Origin: Bryobacterales bacterium
GTDB taxonomy: Bacteria > Acidobacteriota > Terriglobia > Bryobacterales > Bryobacteraceae
Direction of reading: 5' to 3'
NCBI GenBank assembly: GCA_016789785.1
Contig: JAEUQE010000266.1
Location: 1-10,980 of the forward strand
DNA: 10,980 nt
This document shows, one piece after another, positions 7,587 to 10,980 of this stretch. The notes beneath the pieces are model-generated. The model was not told the origin of the DNA. It worked only from the letters and a program-made list of their open reading frames with translations, and did not search any database. Positions within the stretch are counted from its first letter, which is position 1. Each line of letters starts with the position of its first letter. A program made the position numbers and the translations under genes.

Positions 7587-9128
7587 ATGAAAGCGAAAAG
7601 ACCCGTCGTATTTACGATTCTCGACGGCTTTGGTTACTCCAAGGTGCTGGAGGGCAATGCGGTTTATCACGCGCATAAGCCCAATTTCGATCACCTGATG
7701 CGCGAGTTCCCGAACACTCTGATTGAAGCGTCGGGACCTTGGGTAGGCTTGCCTGAGGGTCAGATGGGGAACAGTGAAGTCGGCCATTTGAATATCGGAT
7801 CGGGGCGGATTATTCAGATGGACGTGACGAAGATCGACGCGCTGCTGGCGAGCGATGAACTGCGGAACAATGCGGTGTTGAAGAACGCGATGGCCCACGC
7901 GCGCGGCCGGCGTCTGCATCTGCTGGGATTGCTGAGCGACGGTGGTGTGCACTCGCACATTGATCATCTTTTCGGCATTCTGCGTATCGCGAAGGCGGAA
8001 GGTGTGACGGATGTCGCGATCCACTGTTTCATGGACGGCCGCGACACGCCGCCACACAGCGGCGTTGGCTACATCGAACATCTTCAGCAGAAGATCGCGG
8101 AGATCGGCGTGGGTACGATTGCCACCGTGATTGGCCGCTACTATGCGATGGATCGCGACAAACGGTGGGAGCGCATTGAGCGTGCATTCGACGCGCTGGT
8201 GCTGGGGCAGGGAACGAAGGCTCAGGACCCCATCGCCGCGGTGAAAGCGTCGTATGAGAACGGCGTGACCGATGAGTTCATTGAGCCGGTGGTGATCGTG
8301 AACGGGAAGCAGGAACCGGTGGGGATGATCCGCGATGAAGACGCGGTGTTCTTCTACAACTTCCGTGCGGATCGCGGGCGCGAGATGACGATGGCGCTGC
8401 TCGATCCGGTGCTGGAGAAGCCGGCGCGCAGCAAGGCGCCGAAGAATCTGCACTACATCACCATGACGCAGTACGACAAGTCCTTCAACGTGCCGTTCGC
8501 GATCACGAACGAGCCGCCAAAGCAGACGTTGGGGCAGGTGCTGTCGGAAGCGGGGCTGCGCAATCTGCGTACTGCCGAGACAGAGAAGTATCCGCATGTG
8601 ACGTACTTCTTCAATGGCGGGATCGAGAAGCCATACGCGGGTGAGGAACGCGAGTTGGTGGCGTCTCCGAAGGTGGCTACCTACGACTTGCAGCCCGAGA
8701 TGAGCGCGTTTGAAGTGTGCGATGTCGTGGTGAAGGGACTGAAGTCCGAGAGCTTCGACGTGATTGTGGTCAACTTCGCCAATCCCGACATGGTGGGCCA
8801 CTCCGGCAAGTTCGAGGCCGCGAAGAAAGCCATTGAGACCTGCGATATCTGTCTCGGGCGCATCTATCCGCTGATCAAGGAGCGCGATGCGGCGTGGATT
8901 GTGACGGCGGATCACGGCAACTCGGAGACGATGATTGATCCGGTGACGGGCGGGCCGCACACCTATCACACAACCAATCCCGTGCCGCTGGTGATTGCCA
9001 GTGGCGAGAAGGCGCCGCTTCGCAAGGGAGGATCGTTGCGCGACATCTCGCCGACGATTCTGGGTCTGCTGGGTCTGCCGAAACCGCCCGAGATGACGGG
9101 CGACGATCTGCGGATCATCGGGGACTGA
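7587..9128 (+). CDS. gpmI: 2,3-bisphosphoglycerate-independent phosphoglycerate mutase
   Basis: Interconverts 3- and 2-phosphoglycerate through a phosphoserine intermediate, with two Mn2+ ions, in the cytoplasm; its product feeds enolase encoded just upstream. The 513 residues match the family length. Alkaline-phosphatase-superfamily sites are all visible: Asp13 in ILDGFGYS, nucleophile Ser63 in GQMGNSEVGH, HCFMDGRDTPPHSG in the phosphatase-transferase insert, GRYYAMDRDKRWER, FYNFRADRGREMT, Asp401 and His405 in NPDMVGHSG, Asp442-His443 in TADHGNSE, and His461 in HTYHTTN. The ATG at 7587 is supported by AAAGAGG (7573-7579); the longer open frame from 7281 runs over the end of eno and is not used. 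Likely cotranscribed with eno and with the gene 14 bases downstream. Confidence 0.98.
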   Translation: MKAKRPVVFTILDGFGYSKVLEGNAVYHAHKPNFDHLMREFPNTLIEASGPWVGLPEGQMGNSEVGHLNIGSGRIIQMDVTKIDALLASDELRNNAVLKNAMAHARGRRLHLLGLLSDGGVHSHIDHLFGILRIAKAEGVTDVAIHCFMDGRDTPPHSGVGYIEHLQQKIAEIGVGTIATVIGRYYAMDRDKRWERIERAFDALVLGQGTKAQDPIAAVKASYENGVTDEFIEPVVIVNGKQEPVGMIRDEDAVFFYNFRADRGREMTMALLDPVLEKPARSKAPKNLHYITMTQYDKSFNVPFAITNEPPKQTLGQVLSEAGLRNLRTAETEKYPHVTYFFNGGIEKPYAGEERELVASPKVATYDLQPEMSAFEVCDVVVKGLKSESFDVIVVNFANPDMVGHSGKFEAAKKAIETCDICLGRIYPLIKERDAAWIVTADHGNSETMIDPVTGGPHTYHTTNPVPLVIASGEKAPLRKGGSLRDISPTILGLLGLPKPPEMTGDDLRIIGD

Positions 9129-9134
9129 TAGAAT
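9126..9134 (+). promoter_or_regulatory. candidate extended -10 element overlapping the gpmI stop
   Basis: TGATAGAAT fits TGnTATAAT with one mismatch and overlaps the gpmI TGA. Its predicted start site would fall within a few bases of ATG 9143, cutting off the GGAGG ribosome site. It therefore would mainly serve the internal ATG at 9224, or a leaderless mRNA. Confidence 0.3.
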
Positions 9135-9142
9135 CGGAGGCC

Positions 9143-9541
9143 ATGCGTCGCAGACAGTCATTGCACACGATGGCCGCGCTGGCCGCGGCCATCACCACTG
9201 GAGCCACGAGAGGAGAGGGAGCTATGGCGGAACCCATTCAACTGCATGTCGATCTCGAAGTGGATGCGGCCAAGGAAGCCGATCTGGTGAAAACTTTCAA
9301 GACGGTGTTCCGGCCGACCATCAGTAAGCAGCAGGGCTTTGTGGATGTGAAGCTGATGAAACTGCGCAGCGTGCCGGTGGGTGCGGCGCCCTCGTCTCGC
9401 TGGCGTCTGCTGATCAGCTTCACGACGGAAGAGCTTCGCCTGAAATGGGTCGCTGCCGATGATCACCAGAAGGTTTGGCCACAGATGGAGAAATGCCTTA
9501 CGGGCAAGAAGTTCTCTGCGGTTCTCTACGACCTGCAGTGA
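9143..9541 (+). CDS. ABM-fold (antibiotic biosynthesis monooxygenase-like) protein, possible Tat signal
   Basis: From ATG 9143 (ribosome site GGAGG at 9136-9140) the product is 132 residues and starts MRRRQSLHTMAALAAAITTG, which resembles a twin-arginine signal or anchor. A second in-frame ATG at 9224, preceded by the stronger AGGAGAGGGAG (9211-9221), would give a 105-residue cytosolic form starting MAEPIQLHVDLEVD. The body looks like a ferredoxin-like dimeric alpha/beta barrel of the ABM type: strand HVDLEV, helix KEADLVKTFKTVF, strand GFVDVKLMKLR, strand RWRLLISF, helix ELRLKWVAADDHQKVWPQME, C-terminal strand SAVLYDL. Such proteins are small monooxygenases or stress proteins; no substrate can be named. 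Its stop overlaps the next gene's GTG start. Confidence 0.8.
   Translation: MRRRQSLHTMAALAAAITTGATRGEGAMAEPIQLHVDLEVDAAKEADLVKTFKTVFRPTISKQQGFVDVKLMKLRSVPVGAAPSSRWRLLISFTTEELRLKWVAADDHQKVWPQMEKCLTGKKFSAVLYDLQ
9211..9221 (+). promoter_or_regulatory. strong internal ribosome binding site of the ABM gene
   Basis: AGGAGAGGGAG lies 2 bases before the in-frame ATG at 9224, with the AGGAG core about 8 bases away. It makes a second, signal-less start likely. Confidence 0.55.
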
Positions 9542-10080
9542 ATGCGGCATTGAAAGAATGGGCCTCGATTACGGAGGCGCTGGCCCACGGCCGGCAGATT
9601 GCGATCCTGCGCAAGGGCGGAATCGTGGAGGCAGATCGCAGCGGGTTTCAACTGCGGCATCGCGAATTTCTGCTGTTCCCAACGCACGAGCATCAACACG
9701 CACGGATGTTGCGGCCGGAGGCTGCCGGGCTTGTTCAGCCGATGGAGGAGGGCAGGATTCCGATCGGGACGCTGGCTCGGGTGACGGAAGTGCGGCGGGC
9801 TCCGGCCGATGCGGGCCTTCTTCTACACGATGAATTCATCTGGAACCAGGAGTTTCTGGATCAGCGGTACCTGTACCGGCCGGATCTGCCGCTTTGGTTG
9901 ATTGTAATTCGTGCCTACCGGTTGCCGGAGCCGGTGATCATTCCAGATCGTGCCTCGTATGCGGGCTGCAAGAGTTGGGTGAACCTGACCGAGGAGATCG
10001 AGATTGGCGGTGCGCAGCCGGCGTTGAGCGACGCGGAATTCGCGAGGCGTTGTGCGGCGCTGGGGAATCGTCTGGGGTAG
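9538..10080 (+). CDS. DUF1802 family protein
   Basis: A 180-residue protein matching DUF1802 (unknown function, widespread in bacteria and archaea). Typical features are the N-terminal ALKEWASITEALAHGRQIAI followed by LRKGGIVE (residues 4-31) and the motif HREFLLFPTHEHQ (41-53). Later come a middle region of charged and aromatic residues and VIRAYRLPEPVIIP near 124-137, with a typical C-terminal ALSDAEFARR. There is no signal or membrane segment, so it is probably cytoplasmic. The GTG at 9538 is chosen because it forms a GTGA overlap with the stop of the ABM gene and begins exactly where the family's conserved region starts; the open frame back to 9475 reads through the end of that gene. The pairing suggests a linked role, but none is known. 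Confidence 0.88.
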   Translation: MNAALKEWASITEALAHGRQIAILRKGGIVEADRSGFQLRHREFLLFPTHEHQHARMLRPEAAGLVQPMEEGRIPIGTLARVTEVRRAPADAGLLLHDEFIWNQEFLDQRYLYRPDLPLWLIVIRAYRLPEPVIIPDRASYAGCKSWVNLTEEIEIGGAQPALSDAEFARRCAALGNRLG

Positions 10081-10119
10081 GGCTTTTGCGGCGCATTGGC
10101 GAGTTGTGAGAGTCTATCC

Positions 10120-10128
10120 TGCTAACCT
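10120..10128 (+). promoter_or_regulatory. extended -10 element just before the antitoxin start
   Basis: TGCTAACCT ends 6 bases before the ATG at 10135, so a transcript started from it would be essentially leaderless. No -35 with normal spacing is clear (TTGTGA at 10104-10109 is 13 bases from the hexamer). Confidence 0.35.
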
Positions 10129-10134
10129 CGTCAT

Positions 10135-10347
10135 ATGGGCCGGGTTGAACAAATTGAAGCCGCCATCCTGAGCCTGCCCCCTGAAGAATACTTACCTCTG
10201 GCCGACTGGTTCCGTGCTCGAGAACGGGCGCGGTGGGACGATCAGATGGACTTGGATTCGGCCACTGGCAGGATGGACGCGCTTTTCCGGGAGGCGGAGG
10301 TTGAGTCCGCCGTGGGTCTGGTCCGAGGCTGGCCGCCTTCGAAGTGA
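10135..10347 (+). CDS. small antitoxin of a RelE/ParE-like module
   Basis: This 70-residue protein begins MGRVEQIEAAILSLPPEEYL, followed by PLADWFRARERARWDDQMDLD. The acidic-helical pattern, LP-x-E-E motif and ADWF motif are typical of short antitoxins that precede RelE/ParE-like toxins of this type. It has no obvious RHH or HTH DNA-binding domain, so repression may need the toxin or may be absent. Its last codons overlap the toxin start as GTGA (10344-10347). It likely wraps around the toxin with its C-terminal half. Assignment rests on the pairing as much as on the sequence. Confidence 0.8.
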   Translation: MGRVEQIEAAILSLPPEEYLPLADWFRARERARWDDQMDLDSATGRMDALFREAEVESAVGLVRGWPPSK

Positions 10348-10610
10348 ATTCCGTCGCGACTCGTCGCCTTTGGGCTCTGTTCCACGCTCTTCCCAGGGAT
10401 GTTCAAGAACTGGCAATCAAGAACTACCGGTTGTGGCAGCGCGATCCCCAGCACCCGTCGCTTCACTTCCTTCGCCTACGGGGTAGCGCGGACCGCTTCA
10501 ATGTTCGCGTGGGAGACCACTGTCGCGCCCTCGGCATGTTGAGTGCGGATACGATCACGTGGGTCTGGATCGGGACCCACACCGAGTACGATCGGCTCGT
10601 GAATTGCTGA
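10344..10610 (+). CDS. RelE/ParE family toxin
   Basis: An 88-residue toxin of the RelE/ParE superfamily, which act either as ribosome-dependent mRNA endonucleases or as gyrase poisons. The central segment HPSLHFLRLRGSADRFNVRV followed by GDHCRALG (residues 37-64) is the usual core, and TWVWIGTHTEYDRLV (72-86) is the typical C-terminal end. Candidate catalytic or RNA-contacting residues are Arg51, Arg55, Arg61, His79 and Tyr82, by position only. The GTG start at 10344 overlaps the antitoxin stop by 4 bases. Full length for the family, with no damage seen. I cannot choose between a RelE/HigB-type and a ParE-type target. Confidence 0.85.
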   Translation: MNSVATRRLWALFHALPRDVQELAIKNYRLWQRDPQHPSLHFLRLRGSADRFNVRVGDHCRALGMLSADTITWVWIGTHTEYDRLVNC

Positions 10611-10849
10611 CCGATTCGGACCGGGAACGGCAGATCGACGCTGGTGTAGGCCGGCCCTCGGTGTTCTTCTGACTGCCGTACCGCGCGGGAGCCACACGCG
10701 CAGAGGTCATGATTGTTGACACATCACTTCGGGATGCCGGGCGTGCCGACTGCAACTCCTCCAGAGGTTCCGGAAAGGCTTCGTTCAACGCTGCCTGCGG
10801 TGATGAGTTGACCGCGTTTCGCGGCGTTACATAACAGGCTCGGGGCGCC

Positions 10850-10858
10850 TGATAGACT
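10850..10858 (+). promoter_or_regulatory. extended -10 element upstream of the glycosyltransferase
   Basis: TGATAGACT lies 15 bases before the ATG at 10874 and closely matches the element at 9126-9134. No clear -35 or ribosome site is seen. Confidence 0.4.
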
Positions 10859-10873
10859 GAAATCAGACGCGCC

Positions 10874-10980
10874 ATGATCTCGATTGTCATTCCGATCCAC
10901 AACGAGGAACCCGCGATTCTTCCTCTCTATGACCGTCTGACGACCGTGCTGGAGGGTATTCGCAAGCCCTACGAGATCCT
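10874..10980 (+). CDS. family 2 glycosyltransferase, N-terminal part (cut by window end)
   Basis: The first 35 codons read MISIVIPIHNEEPAILPLYD followed by RLTTVLEGIRKPYEI. The opening SIVIPIHNEE (residues 3-12) is the nucleotide-sugar-binding strand and loop of GT2 (GT-A fold) enzymes, and the following helix and EI turn fit the dolichyl-phosphate-mannose-synthase or GtrB-like branch. Such enzymes move a sugar from a UDP or GDP donor to a lipid carrier or glycan at the membrane. The remainder, including the DxD motif and any membrane segments, lies beyond 10980. The start follows an extended -10 element closely and has no evident ribosome site. Confidence 0.88.
   Translation, partial: MISIVIPIHNEEPAILPLYDRLTTVLEGIRKPYEI

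Noticed and set aside
10709..10834. Short frame starting MIVDTSL, like a VapC N-terminus
   Set aside because: Only the first seven residues resemble a PIN protein; the following 34 codons to the stop show no PIN site and no antitoxin precedes it. At best a remnant.

Overview
The window is GC-rich bacterial chromosome. It carries single-copy glycolytic genes (enolase and Mn-dependent phosphoglycerate mutase), a small-protein pair of an antibiotic-monooxygenase-like fold and a DUF1802 protein, and an unusual density of small toxin-antitoxin (TA) genes. Product style, codon use and the mix of PIN, ribbon-helix-helix (RHH) and RelE-like modules resemble soil Acidobacteriota (Bryobacterales/Solibacter type). 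This is inferred from memory, not from a search.

Layout, left to right. Positions 1-518 hold the C-terminal part of a concanavalin-A-like (DUF1349-type) domain whose frame is closed by stops just upstream, followed by an intact alpha/beta hydrolase (550-1428). Positions 1653-4279 form a TA cluster. First is a minus-strand PIN toxin with a downstream RHH antitoxin (toxin first). Next is a plus-strand VapB/VapC pair with the usual order and a palindrome over its promoter. Then comes a tRNA-like relic on the minus strand. Last is a decayed RHH gene with two compensating frameshifts, joined by a TGATG stop/start to an uncharacterised small gene. About 300 bp of non-coding sequence follows.

Positions 4628-6115 encode a secreted protein of unknown function. 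Positions 6227-10080 look like one transcriptional direction: eno, gpmI, an ABM-fold protein with two possible starts, and a DUF1802 protein started by a GTGA overlap. A fourth TA module (small antitoxin plus RelE/ParE-like toxin, again GTGA-coupled) lies at 10135-10610. The window ends in the first 35 codons of a family 2 glycosyltransferase.

Eno and GpmI catalyse adjacent steps of lower glycolysis (3-PG to 2-PG to PEP). The TA modules look autoregulated: both intact PIN modules have short repeats or palindromes directly in front of their first start codon. Several genes share an extended -10 element (TGnTAnnnT) a few bases before the start. The most unusual item is the frameshifted RHH/TGATG pair at 3795-4279, a relic of what may be a poorly described two-gene system.
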